DNA of 64,000 nucleotides from Mantis religiosa (GCA_030765055.1 CM060953.1:179344709-179408708), one strand, 5' to 3'; shown: positions 45,675 through 57,441, counted from the stretch's first letter. The notes: generated by a model from the sequence alone, not told the origin. Numbers and translations: made by a program.

Positions 45675-46145
45675 CCCCGCGTAGGGGAGGGGATCGGTCC
45701 CCTTTAGCTGCCATGGTGCGGGCGCTGCGGACCCCTAGCACTCGTGGTACCTCTGACGTTACTAGAGGAACCTCGGGCCGAACATTCGAGCCCCTCCCTG
45801 AATGGGAGTTGTTCGGATTGGGTTGGACTCGAGGGGGCAGTGGTTCCCGGTACCCGTGGGAGATCGGATACGTCTCCGGACGGGGTTGAGGGAAGCCATA
45901 TATTCCCACGTACTAACCAGCATAGCTAGTAGAAGGTATGCTAGATTACCAGGCGGCCCTACCAAGGTTAATCGGTAGTCTTCCCCTTTGAGGTTGGCGC
46001 TCCTAAGTGGCGTATTCAGTTCCATCCCGTCTTGAGTCCGTAGGACCAGATGGGGAGGAAGGGGCTTGTTAGTGTCTAGGTCTTGCACTGTAGAAAGCCC
46101 CATGGACTTGCCGGGCGCCCTTTTGGGACAGCTCGCCGCTTATAT
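45675..46145. repeat. GC-rich block inserted in the fold-back family
   Basis: About 470 bases, much richer in GC than the surroundings, lie between the right arm and the family's usual 3' flank (CTCTATCC at ~46151, then GTACGGCTAGTGTGAAGA). The related copy at 50250 has no such block. It contains open frames on both strands but no known domain. It is most likely an unrelated insertion, perhaps a SINE; no A or B box is clear. Confidence 0.5.
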
Positions 46146-46215
46146 ATAGACTCTATCCATAAAAAACCTTAACCTATGTACGGCTAGTGTGAAGAAATGA
46201 TTAATTTTCACCAAT

Positions 46216-47420
46216 TAACTTAAACTTCATAGGTATGCTACAGAAAATATGCACTCTGTTCAGTTTAACATTCATTAACGTGTAATGTTAGTTTAAGTAA
46301 AACGAAATTAGAAAATAATTTTTGAACAAAAATGGTCCACATTTCATTTGTAAATTACACGCACGGTATTTGCAGTGGTTAAAACAAGAGAATTTTGACA
46401 ATCTCCTCATCCATTTTGTGAGATCGACAGTATTGGAATTTCAAGATTAAAGACATTTTTAATATCAATTAATCAAATTTCTGTCTTAGCCCAGATCTAC
46501 CTCGCCCATGAACATTTTCGGCCCTTTGCCTACACAACTGAGTACATTTTTTTCAATACGTTTTCTCAATCGTCATTCTTTTCAGCGCTTTTCCTGGAAA
46601 ACAGTTTCTACTTTTTCTTTCTCCTGATTCTCCCTGACGTACTATTACCAAAATAATAGCTTCATTATTTACTTTGTCTTCCGTTTCACACGACATTCTT
46701 CACCGTATCAAGAGTTTCGATGTTTCCAAACGTTTTTCTTCTGTTTTACGAAACGTTAAAATATATGATGCCATGAAAATGATTTTCTTCAACGGTCTAC
46801 AACCTTTCTTCCTTCTGTTTTTATGCAAACAGACTCCCTTTGTCATTGTTCTTTCCTTATATACTGACATCAATCTCCTTTGAGAGAAAAATTTAACAAG
46901 CAGGTTACCTGTTTAATTTCGACTTCACTGCTGGCAATATTCTGCAATCGCAATACTAATACAGGTGCAACTAATAAAACAATGCAACATCTGTGTTTGC
47001 GGTTTCATGCGCGCGCGTGTTCTTGATATGAATTTATTTAATTTCATTAGTTCATGTTTTATGTGGTTTAGAGAAGCGAAATACCATCGGGTTATACAAA
47101 TGTTAATGGTTGCTTTACATATCTGCGAACTAGAAAATAACCTTGATGGATTATGATACGTGCTAACAACGGTGAAGCCATATTTATATGCTGCAGCAAA
47201 CATGTATATAGGATGCATAAGAGGAACAGATTTCAGAAAATTAAATGTTCTTTTCCAACATACACTTAATAAACCATATAGCCAATATGAATATTTAACG
47301 ACTTATAAAATACCAAGTATTTGGAAATAACAAAGAATGTAAAACCATTTGAAATAAATGGACAGACCTGTATATTGGATAAAATCATATGTGGGATACA
47401 GCAAGTGACAAAACAAGATA
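46216..47420. other. AT-rich DNA without gene
   Basis: Short frames only. A GCGCGCGTG patch lies near 47010. No repeat match. Confidence 0.5.
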
Positions 47421-47658
47421 GCCCGTCTCGGTAGCGTAGATGGTAGCATGTCTGCCTCACGTTCCAGAGGTCCCGAGTTCAAATCTCGGTCAGGGTGAGT
47501 TACCTGGATAAGGTTTTTGCGGGGTTTTCCGTTATCCTCACAGACGAATGTCGGATAGTTCTAAGCTCCATGGACCCCGGACTCATTTGAGCATCATTTC
47601 ACCCACTTCATTCACCGTCCGATATGACTTAACATTGGAGGACGTACAATTAAAAAAA
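47421..47658 (+). repeat. SINE-A, near-consensus copy
   Basis: The head GCCCGTCTCGGTAGCGTAGA, the B box GAGTTCAAATC and the full body end in an A7 tail. Target duplications are not clear. Confidence 0.88.
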
Positions 47659-48133
47659 GTGAGATTATTTTGTTGTAACGAGAATGACACTACGCGGAAT
47701 ATTGATTTATGTAGAAACAACTACCTAGAAAATTTCACAAGAATTGTTTCTAAAAGTAATCAACTGCTCCAAATCCTTTTCATATTTTTGTATTTTTTCC
47801 TCCATAAATATGTTCAAATGTTGACAAAAGTTCATATTTTAGTTTTTCGATATATTTTTGCCTGTCTTTAGTCATAAGTAAGGATGCAAATGCCATCCTA
47901 TTTAATGTAAACAAATGCCTCCTTTCAATAGAGAGATACCCTCACGTTACCTGCTTTTTAAGCCTTTGAAGCTATTGGAACCTGACGTTTTTGCCGTCGG
48001 GACAAACATTTCAATTATTGCTACAAATATTTAGTAGTGTAGTTTTGCATACGTGTTCATTTTATAAAAAGTTTGTAAAAAATGTATAGCTATAAACGTT
48101 CTTACGTAATTTTCAAAATATCTGATCAGCAAG
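47659..48133. other. no recognisable gene
   Basis: AT-rich spacer between two SINE-A copies. Confidence 0.5.
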
Positions 48134-48395
48134 ATGTTTCAGTTGCCCGCCTAGGTAGCGCAGATGGTAGCGTGTCTGCCTCACGTTCAAGAGGTCCCAA
48201 GTTCGAATCTCGCTCAGGGTGAGTTACACGGATAAGGTTTTTCTGGGGGTTTCCCTTATCCTGAAAGACGAATGTCGGTTAACTCTAAGCTCCATGGATC
48301 CCGGACTCATTTGAGCACCATTTCACCAATTTCATTCATCGTCCAATGGGACTTACCGTTGGAGGACGCAAAGTACAAAAAAAAATGTTTCAGTT
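48134..48395 (+). mobile_element. SINE-A with 11-base target duplication
   Basis: The element runs from 48145 to 48384. The head is GCCCGCCTAGGTAGCGCAGA and the B box AAGTTCGAATC. ATGTTTCAGTT flanks it at 48134-48144 and 48385-48395. A short A9 tail precedes the second repeat. Confidence 0.92.
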
Positions 48396-48852
48396 TCTTT
48401 ATGACATTTTCCTAGGTAACATTTTTCAAACGAATAATAAAACTAATAAGCATGTAAGCAATGTATTTAGATTTTTTTTTGGCTTTGTGCTCCAGTACCA
48501 CTTCAAACTACACAACTTGTGTGACTCTCTCTTCATTAAATGAACTGAAAGTGTAAGAAACAGAAAACAGGGCCGCAAACAATGTACTGCAAATGGCCGC
48601 TATCAGAAAGAAACATCTGCGTTAGGAGTATTCGAAAAAGTTCTTTTGGTAAACATGAGACACGAATCCAATTGCTACCTTGCAGTTGGTTATATTGTAA
48701 TTAAAATCCTCTCTTGTGGCACCTAACGTTTTTCATAAATTTCGGTACACCTGGGATCTGGTTTGATTCATTTGACTATCCTAGGAAGTGCTCGCTACGT
48801 CAAATATCCTAATTTCAAAGGGGTGTTGAAAAAGGTAATACCCATCACTTGC
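48396..48852. other. no recognisable gene
   Basis: AT-rich at first, mixed later; nothing recognised. Confidence 0.5.
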
Positions 48853-49056
48853 AGCCCGCCTCACGCTGAAGAGATCCTGAATTCGAATTTAGCTCAGAGT
48901 GAGTTACTTGGATAAGGCTTTCTCCGGAGTTTTCCCTTATTTTAAAAGACGAATGTCGGGTAACTCTAAGCTCTAAGGACCCCGGGCTCATTTGGGCCCC
49001 ATTTCATCCGTTCCGTTCATCGACCGCTATGACTTAACGTTGGAGGACGTAAATTA

Positions 49057-49099
<43 letters not shown>
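48853..49099 (+). mobile_element. SINE-A, promoter-deleted, A42 tail
   Basis: The head jumps from GCCCGCCT to CACGCTGAAGAG, losing ~31 bases that include the A box. The same CGCCT/TGCCT sequence lies on both sides of the missing part. The body is complete and followed by 42 uninterrupted A (49058-49099). A long pure tail normally marks a young copy, which contrasts with the lost promoter. Confidence 0.9.
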
Positions 49100-49102
<3 letters not shown>

Positions 49103-49789
49103 ACTGCGAAACACGTAGCTCAAAACTACATTATGTGCCAAGAATGTATCGTAAGCATTAAAATAACTGATAATTTTTCAATTTGCAAGTAGTTTTTGGT
49201 AATAAAGAACTAGAAAAGTAAATCAACGCATTTAATTCGTGTGTAGATTCTACAGTGTTTATCTTTGAAGAAAATTATATAAAATTTTAATATCTATTCT
49301 AAAATACACCCCAATTTATAACAATAAGTTAGTGCACATTGCAATTTTATATCTTTAAAAATTATAATGGAGTATTTTAATTACACGTACAATTTCGAAA
49401 CTGGCAGAACCTGTAGTTCACCTTTGTACCAGTTATTACGATGATCAGGTCTCTCTTCGTCACTCCCCCTACCCAACATATGTTTATATTGCTTCGCGTA
49501 AAGTACGTATGGCCAAATTATAACCCAAAACCTCGCCAGTCTACATTGTGTCATCGGCCATTGCGAACCTGTCGTGTAGAAGCTGAGTGTGGGTAGAGCA
49601 ATCGCTCCATCTTTGTTGCCTACTGGCTGGAAGGCGACCACTAGTTAGGGTGACAAAACCAGGAGCGAGCAGGGTTATTGTGCGCAAACGCCTTTCGAGG
49701 TGTTCCAATATGTAATCCAAGAATAGTCTATCACCAGAAGCAATATAAGGCCGATGTGAAACCTAGCAGAGTTTCGACTGATAGTTGAG
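49100..49789. other. no recognisable gene
   Basis: The frame 49381-49641 (minus) has no known motif. The CTGGCTGGAAGG to CAATATAAGGCC stretch (~49620-49755) loosely resembles 16320-16450 and may be part of the same LTR-like family as Rep-2. Confidence 0.4.
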
Positions 49790-50110
49790 TTGAGTTGCCG
49801 AATGCGCTTCCGTGGTGAAGAATCGGCACAGTAAAACAGTTCACGAGTCAGTGAGTCGGTCATGCTCCGTGGTGAGGAATAGGCGAGCAGTGGAACAGTT
49901 CAAGAGTGAATTTATCGGAGCTCTGTGTAAAAGCTTAACTTGTGTCTACACAAGAGATATTACTAGCAGCACAATTTGGAGTATGCAACAAAGACAGAAA
50001 CAAACATTAAAGAAACGTGTTGAAGTTGTGTATTTGGTAAAAGAGAATGTGATTGTACGTCAGCACTTCGCTAAAGATTTTAGTGACAAATAGAGAATTC
50101 TAAGGTGTAT
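49790..50110 (+). repeat. Rep-2, copy 2 with short open frame
   Basis: Homologous to 18541-18912. The frame 49812-50093 is open for 93 codons and ends in KKRVEVVYLVKENVIVRQHF. It contains two short CCGTGGTGARGAAT-type repeats in its first part. No domain is recognised. It may be a leader of a retroelement or a real but unknown small coding repeat. Confidence 0.5.
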
Positions 50111-50249
50111 TTAGTCTTTTGTCGTTTTTACTACATTATTGTCATCCGTATATGTGTTGAATGGAGTCATGTAAGTGTGCATTTCCAACGACTTTGGGAG
50201 CAAAGATTTTCTCGTCATAGGGTCTTCAAAATGATATACCTTTCTGGAG

Positions 50250-50512
50250 TTGTGGAACCGTAGAGTCCGACTGAAAAATGCAATGCCATAGCCGGGATTT
50301 GAACCACGGATCTTCTAGTTTCCGTCCAGCCGCTCTACCACTGAGCTACTATGGCCAACGTGCCGATATGGCATTCAATTCTCCAACTGAACAAATCGGC
50401 ACGTTGACCATAGTAGCTCAATGGTAGAGCGGCTGGACGGAAACCAGAAGATCCGTGGTTCAAATCCCGGCTATGGCATTGAATTTTTCAGTCTGACTCT
50501 ACGGTTCCACAA
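50250..50512. mobile_element. tRNA-like fold-back element, short form (118 bp arms)
   Basis: The arms 50250-50367 and 50395-50512 are both 118 bases and nearly perfect inverted repeats around a 27-base loop. The right arm contains a tRNA-like unit. The acceptor pair is CCATAGT...GCTATGG, the D-arm is AGCTCAATGGTAGAGC, the anticodon-like stem is CTGG...CCAG and the T-arm is GGTTCAAATCC. The base at position 33 of the anticodon loop is not T, so it is probably not a working tRNA. The left arm has the same unit in reverse. Confidence 0.9.
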
Positions 50513-51899
50513 TTTAGCCTACACACGGCCAGTGCGAAAGAACAATTAATTTTGTTTTTCTGGAGTTGTAAAAATAACCGGAAATCAAACTCTATATAAC
50601 AAACCAAGAAACCTGAGTTTTATTCGGAAACTCGTGCGTTTTAAGCATTACTTTTTATAGTTTCTCCTCATTTGCCAGATAAATATTCAGTACCTAAACT
50701 CAAAGCTCTATCCAGAGTAATAGACGTGGAATTAGAGAAATGGCAGAGCTTACAATTCCCACTGACGCGGGAAACTTTCTCTTTGTTACTAGAATCACTC
50801 ACTATTCCCCAGGGTCTGGCAAAATTAATGTAAGGGTGAGCAACTTTATGGCAAGAAACTGATAAAAACAGCGTTAAGTAGCCCTACAATTCAGCAAAAG
50901 CACAGTCAGTTGTTCTCTAGTCAAAGCCTCCGATATATGAAAGAAGTTAAAGCGGGCTATACAAATGAAACAATTTCAAGAAAGAAAAAACAAAATGTCT
51001 GATCTGCGTATTCGCACGACTTTCACAGCTTTACAAAATATTCTTAGAAAGGCATTTTCTTTATAATTTTTAATTTAATTGAAATAAACGTTTGTAGAAA
51101 TGGTTTTATTTCGGGTACCTCTTTCACATTTGCACGTTGTAACTACTGCGAAAACTTGGGAAAAATCTCAGTCAGGACGGACGATCCAAGCGTGATTTGG
51201 CGTCTTCCGTCCTCCATGTCGATAAATTCATGATTTCTAGTAGTGGACATGGTATCCATAATAAATTCTCAAAACATGTGAAGTCTTGATAGCCCTTCAT
51301 TGTAACCAGTACTCTGTTTGCTGAGGTATATTTTGACTCGGAATGGTATGCAAAACATTCTAGAACAACGTTCACGCCAAAGCAATTCCGTATATACTAG
51401 CAGTAATGGAATTTGACAGCGGTATACCGGAACATAACACTGCCTAACAAGTTTGCCTTTAATTTGCTGCATCAGCTTAATGACTTCACAAACCAGCTGC
51501 ATTCAAATTGAACCTATCCCTACACTCCCACAGGAGCAGTGGGCTAATGCATGTAACATCCCTAGCCGTTTTTGTGCCCTAGAGATTTTATCGCGTTAGC
51601 AATTTTATTTTTTCCAGTGCTAATATATACTTATTAGGGGAGGTATTGCATTCTGCCCAAAAATTCTAGGTACCTAGATTCTATTCACGTTGTTTAGTTC
51701 CTCTAAACAAGCAGCATTTTAGAAAATAGTCTGCGTCAAAAATAAAAATCCGGTTAAATAGAAAGCCAACATATTCGAAAGCGGTGACACAAACTTTCCC
51801 AAAAAATGGGGGGGGGGGGCTACCTCAAATTATCACTACTGGAAACCGCTTCTTTACAACGAGAGACCCAAAAACACGTTGAAAAATATTGGCAATATT
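50513..51899. other. no recognisable gene
   Basis: The first ~50 bases match the 3' flank of the fold-back family (ACACGGCCAGTGCGAAAGAA). The rest is AT-rich with a G run near 51810. Confidence 0.45.
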
Positions 51900-52260
51900 G
51901 TCGCGACTGACGTCAACGCTCACAGATAGTGCGGGGCGGAGATAAAGAGCCTGCCGAAACAGATAAAGGTAGCGCGGAGTTAAAAGGCTTGCCGACACAG
52001 ATAAAGTTAGATGTCTGGAACGTTCGTGTTTTGTCTTGTGCCGTCTTACAGAACATTCGATTATCTTCTAGAACCATGAAGAGGTATATAAAAAGTAAGC
52101 CGCGACTCGCGGACAGTCAAAGAGCAGAGCGTAATAGGAACTGAGTATCGTGTGCCTGCAACTGTGTTTGGAAAGTGAAGTATTTGTTTGTGGGTGTGGC
52201 AGACGAACTGGAAAATTGTAATTGTGTATGTGACGTAATTTTGCTACTGTAGGGGTTGAC
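51900..52260 (+). promoter_or_regulatory. TATA-containing LTR-like block
   Basis: The TATATAAAAA box at 52085-52094 is preceded by TCTAGAACCATGAAGAGG. That resembles TCTAGAACAATGAGTGGGAGG before the TATA box of the LTR-like copy at 33115. A GC-rich leader follows. This supports a distant member of the same family, but no polyA signal or end is clear. Confidence 0.35.
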
Positions 52261-53779
52261 CAAAATGCATTTAGAGCATTTGGAATTTCTGCAAATTGGA
52301 CTTACGAACCTACAAACTCAAAAGATATTTTGTTTAAATTCCTCCAGGATGTGTGGTTTTGTCTTGTACACTTTACGCTTTATGTTAACCCAGAGATAAA
52401 AGTCGCAGGGGTTAGGTCAGGGCCTCAAATCTCTACTAATAATTCTGTCCTGAAATATATTTTGAATTGTTATCGAAAGATTGCTGTATAAGCTATTGCA
52501 GAGTGTTGCTGAAAAAAAAAGTCAAAGCTCAGGCTCCCTCTCAATATGTACGGACGGCAACTGTTCACTCGAAAAAAATTTGGGCCTATAACTTTTTCTC
52601 CCCTACTGGAAAATTGCCAACATTTCTGAACGTGAACTATGGCGAGCGATGGATAGTTTCCTAAAAAGGTGCCAAGCACGTATGTACAACGGCGGTGGCC
52701 AGTTAAAGCAACTCCTTTAATAAGATGGGCAAGTTAAGTTTTCAAAATAGTTTTAGAAATGTTGCATGGTTTAGTCCGTGCTCTTCTATAATAGCGGCAG
52801 ACGGCAACGTGCGCCGAGGACGCGGACGAAACACCGCGCAGCTGGTTAGGATGCTTTTGGGTTCCTCTGTATTTTATTTTATAAAAAATGATAAATGATC
52901 TTGTTTGATTAAAATAGCAGCATCATTCTTAAGGTATTTACTTCAATATTTCTAAGGATTTTTAAAATTTTAATGCAGTTTTTAAGCCTTAAATCTTCGA
53001 GTTACTAGACTAACGCCCTTCAAAATAACAGAAAGCAACAGGAGAGAACATCCCTAGCCGACATTTTAACTTAAGTGCGAGATAGACTCGTTACTCACAC
53101 ACTACAGAGGTGGAATACAAGGAATTCCGTATAATTTTGTATAAGAAATAAATCATAAGCGGTGAATAAAAACGTGCCGAACAGAAGAAATCTATATATC
53201 CTTAAAACAAATTTCATTTCACATTATATTTATGGAATCAGTCATTTATAAGGTATTCATTACTATCCCCTTAAATTTGTCTCTACCTTTTGTCATTTTC
53301 TGACGTGCTGTCACTACTCGATTGTTTCTGGCGATGTCATGGATAGAAAGTGGAGTCTCGAAATCAATATATAGCGGACAGATTAAACCTCTGTCCATCA
53401 CTTTCCCCTTTTTAAGTGCATATAACGAAATTTGTGATGAATCTATTCATGGAAATGTTAATGAATAAGCTTTCTAACAATGGTTTTGGACGCTGTATAA
53501 ACCTGACGATAGTGGTTAGAAAATGCCATGTCAATGTAATACATAAGAGTTATTTTATTGTATATAACTACTAGTTTATGATTATCAAAGTACCGATTTA
53601 CTTTGTTTCCTTAAAACTGTTCTTAGGATAAACTACAACAACGAGCGGTTTGGAAACTGAGTTTGGCAGGTTCATTGTATTTTACAAAAGGAATTTTCAC
53701 CAAGTAGAAAAGCGGAAATGACAATCTCATTACACATTCTTAATCAATAAGGGCTGACCCAAATCTAGCGCCAATTAAA
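52261..53779. other. no recognisable gene
   Basis: The frame 52467-52679 has no known motif on either strand. The rest is AT-rich. Confidence 0.5.
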
Positions 53780-54020
53780 ATTAAACAGCGCGGGGCAACA
53801 TCCCGATGCTGGACCGCCGCGGCCCACACCTCTGCAGGCGTCATGAGTTAGGTGCAGTACTGTGGTATGGGACGTGATTAACTCCTCCCGGGCGCTGTTT
53901 CACACAGCCTGAAGCTACTAGCTCCTCCTCCCCCTGCAGGCAACACCCCGAGCCAGATCACCCAGCGGTAGAAAATTCCCACGCGGTATCAGGAATCGAA
54001 CCTAAGTCTCCTGGAAACCA
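53780..54020 (-). repeat. probable SINE (SINE-E), GC-rich
   Basis: The minus strand begins CCAGGAGACTTAGGTTCGATTC, with a good B box (GGTTCGATTCC). The GC-rich body that follows ends near 53780. The A box should lie just above 54020 but is not clear. A single copy here. Confidence 0.4.
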
Positions 54021-54743
54021 CCTCAAGTTTGGCACTCAATAACTCAAATCCTAGAGGGCTAGGCGTTTAAAGATGGGAATTCATTTGGAATGCCGATAGT
54101 AAGTAATGAATGACTGCGCCCTTGGTTCCTTAGCCACAGCATGAGGTCATCCAACCCAGGAAGTAATAAACATGGCTTGATTTATGGACTCATACTCCGC
54201 CCTACTTGCCTAACAGTGCAATAATGTCAGTGAAGAACCTCACAACAGTGCATCAGGGTTATTAATTTTGCGTCAGTAGCGACGCGGTAGGCATTGCACG
54301 CTTTCGGAAATTGGTTAACCATTCACTTAATGTTAAACACAAAAATGTGACATTGTCCTTTGCATCACCAATCATATCTATTACGATGGATAGTTTTGCT
54401 GTTTTAGAATGTCGTAAGATTACATAAAATATAAATAGCAAATTTAAGCAACTGACTTATTTTTTCGGCATTCCATCTTAAATTCACCCAACCACAAAAT
54501 GTTTTAATATCCTTAGATACCTTCTATTTTAATGAACTAAACCTAGAACTTTTAAAAGTTCTACTTCATCGCTCTAGTACCATAGAAATTGTATGTCACA
54601 TCTTTGGTTTCAAATCCGTTCATAGCAATTATCCTTTGTATTTGAACATGTTTAATACATAGACATTTGTTGCCTAGCCTTTACATTTCATTAAACAAAT
54701 AAAATATAAATAAATAGCGTATAGTCCAGCAACGCAAAGAAGC
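54021..54743. other. no recognisable gene
   Basis: AT-rich sequence without family matches. Confidence 0.5.
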
Positions 54744-55035
54744 TCCCTGAACGGTTTGTGCTGCCTTACACAGTGGGACAAGGACAGCGTATGTGTGGCA
54801 GAGAACGCCTGCTACACAAGGAGCAGAACCGTTAAAAAAACATGCGCCCTGTTCACTCTGTACAGTAAAATCGCGAAGATTCATTCACAAAAGTAGAAGC
54901 CCTCAGAATATTTTTGAATGGTCTGTAACTGAATTGACATGGGATTTCATAAACCTGTCCAGGGAGGGTGTGGGAACCTTCGCCAACCCCCCTGCGTCTC
55001 ATCTGTCGGAGACTTACTCTCCTGTGGAGGGCAGT
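54744..55035 (+). repeat. Rep-3, copy 1
   Basis: Aligns in the same orientation with 62496-62762. Shared blocks are CAGTGGGACAAGGACAGCG, AAGGAGCAGAACCGTTAAAA, CGAAGATTCATTCACAAAAG, and TTTTTGAATGGTCxGTAACT. A 114-codon frame crosses it here but is broken in the other copy. The class is unknown. Confidence 0.75.
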
Positions 55036-55199
55036 AACATCCCTCAAGAGCAAGGGCCTCCCAGTCACGGTCAGCTCGGCCGTTTCTTACAAGAAGAGCA
55101 AATCCCTGAAAGTCACCAGTTCTTTGTCTATCTTTAATTAATACTATATCGTTATATCAAGAAATGACTGTTCGTTTTCACTGTTACTTTCACATTAGA
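55036..55199. other. no recognisable gene
   Basis: Short spacer between Rep-3 and a LINE scrap. Confidence 0.35.
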
Positions 55200-55325
55200 G
55201 CTGCTACCCCTTGCTTGCATCGATGTTTCGTTTGCATCTGACCCATCCTTGAACTCTTGGGACCATCGTAGCCTCGGTCGTCCTCTACTTCTCCTCCCTT
55301 GCCGTACGTCTGATACTGTTAAGGC
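55200..55325 (-). pseudogene. LINE C-terminal scrap
   Basis: The minus strand reads QGRRSRGRPRLRWSQEFKD, the basic GRPR-RW motif found near the end of RTE-like endonuclease/RT proteins (compare 44210-44260). Only ~40 codons can be followed. Confidence 0.5.
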
Positions 55326-56082
55326 GTTTCATTATACCAGTATTTTTATATTCATTATATCTTCTCATTTCACTTATTTTTGTTATTTATTTTTATTTTC
55401 ATTTCATTTTCATGTATGGCCTGACTAATCGATAGAAAGACAGCGTGCACAAATATGGATGAAACTGAATCCCAGCAGTTCGACAAAATTTTATAACTTG
55501 TCGAAAAAATCTATAAAACCATGATTACCATATTTGGTGTAGCGTAAACACTGCTGGTGAAACAAAATAACATCAACATTCTCGCACTCTCTTCTGGAAT
55601 CAATCTAGTATTGCATTATTGCTACTTTAAAATTCCACGCCTGTCTACAATAAAGTGTATGTGAAACATAGGAATGCTACAATCTTAAACCTATATTCCT
55701 GCTACAAACTGAAGCACCTGGATTTAATATCATTAGGTATTATAAATATCTATTATAATCCCAGTAATAAAACCACGAAAGATTTCCACTTTGCATCCTT
55801 CCACATGCTGTACTTAATGCAGAATGTGAACCGTAATTTACACAAAGCATAAACTTCAATTTAAGTACTGACATACTTGTCAACGGTTGAAATTATAGTC
55901 TCTAGAACTATTTTTGGTCGAGAATAGTAAGAAATTTTGTAATAACTTTGAGATTTAGAATTAGTAACATGTTCAGTGCAGTAAATGTACAACCTTTACG
56001 CGAAAATATGTGAGATATCCACTCTATATAAAAAATCAGAGAGCACTGCTTATTTCTGAAATAAATAGGGATGAACGAAAAG
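55326..56082. other. AT-rich DNA without gene
   Basis: No motif or repeat match. Confidence 0.5.
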
Positions 56083-56334
56083 GCCCGCCTCGGTAGCGTG
56101 GATGGTAGCGTGTCTGCCTCACGTTCAAGAGGTCCCGAGTTCGAATCTCGGTCAGGGTGACTTACCTGGATAAGGTTTATTTGGGGTTTTCCCTTATCCT
56201 GAAAGACGAACGTCGGGTAACTAAGCTCTATGGACCCTGGGCTCATTTGAGCATCTTTTCATCAATTCCACTCACCGTCCGATATGACTTAACGTTGGAG
56301 GACATAAATTACAAAAAAGAAAGAAAGAAAGAAA
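56083..56334 (+). mobile_element. SINE-A with (GAAA)n tail
   Basis: A nearly complete consensus copy, starting GCCCGCCTCGGTAGCGTGGA with B box GAGTTCGAATC. It ends in AAAAAAGAAAGAAAGAAAG, so the tail is a tetranucleotide repeat instead of pure A. Clear target repeats were not found. Confidence 0.88.
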
Positions 56335-56399
56335 AGACTCCACTTCTTAGACCACTTACAGATTCTTCTTTCGTATCATCAGCTTCATAATAAACTATA

Positions 56400-57000
56400 G
56401 ACACAAAAATGTCACAAAAAAGGGCAGAGTACTGGACTGGGCTACGCTACGGAGGTCCAAACTTGCTCTGTTGTACTTATGCCCCTAAGTGGGGTACTCC
56501 CAAGAGGAAGGATGAGGCCAGAGGTAAAAGAAGGCGGTCAACCCAATGAGTCTCGACAGTCGGAGGACAGGGTCCCTCCCCATTACCAGTTGGAAACTCC
56601 CCGGTAGGCCAGTATGTCTGTCATCCCAACCGTGGTCAGGAAACGCCTCACCGTACTGGCTCCACAGTCCGTAGAGCATCCTACGGACGAGAAACTTTTA
56701 TCAGGAGCATATCATCCTGCCACGCTCCGCCGAGTCTCCGGCAACACTTCTACTCCGAAAGAGACCACCAGATGTGAGATGATATGAAATGATAAACGAA
56801 GTTGAAATGGAGGGACAGGAAATTCGAAGGATGTAATTAACCTACCAAGCATGCACCTAACCACCCGGGAAAATCCCCAAAAACCCCGTGAGTCAGGTAG
56901 GCCCGCCAGGGAAGTTGAACCTGGACCCCCGAATGCGGGCCACAGAGGACATCGCCTGAGCCAGGTATATTCCGCAGCCGCAGAATGCGAAGAACTATTT
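56400..57000 (-). mobile_element. probable long SINE (SINE-D)
   Basis: On the minus strand the head near 56960 reads TGGCTCAGGCGATGTCC (A-box-like). It continues to CCAGGTTCAACTTCC (B-box-like) ~40 bases later, as in a tRNA promoter. About 500 bases of mixed body follow, ending near ACATTTTTGTGTCTA at 56400. It is longer than SINE-A, -B or -C and has no second copy here, so the downstream boundary is a guess. Confidence 0.45.
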
Positions 57001-57439
57001 CAAGAAGGAGTGGACTTGACGATCAAACCATTCTTCACTGAACGTTCACACCCATTTACTACTCATCGTTCACTAAAGGTTATTAGAGGTCACTAGTGGT
57101 GGAATGTAAACTTAACCCCAAAATTGAATTCTGCACTTTGTTGAAGTTCAGTAAAGTTACATGAAACAGAGAAGTAGAGACAACCAAGGGGTATCATCAC
57201 ACTCTATATTAATTACGCTGGTATATTTAAGCTGTAATCTTAAACTGCTTTGTCATGTGCGTTTTGAAAACCTTTAACACTGCGAACCTGCCCACAAAGC
57301 CATAAAACCGCTTCCTTTGAAACGTACGATCGTAAAAAGGGTTCAGGGCAAATCGTAAACTTTAGGAAGTAATTCACTGGGGTCGTAGCTTTCAAATTTA
57401 ACTAGTTAATTGTCAGCAAACACCTTTCTTCAGGTGATT

Positions 57440-57441
<2 letters not shown>
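57001..57441. other. no recognisable gene
   Basis: Mixed composition; CGTTCACACCCATTTACTA and nearby short repeats give no family match. Confidence 0.45.

Noticed and set aside
45608..46103. Overlapping GC-rich frames on both strands
   Set aside because: Open because of base composition; they cross the boundary between the palindrome arm and the inserted block and have no known domain.
50395..50512. Functional tRNA gene
   Set aside because: Stems pair well, but the anticodon loop lacks the expected T at position 33 and the unit is duplicated as a palindrome; a tRNA-like mobile element is more likely.
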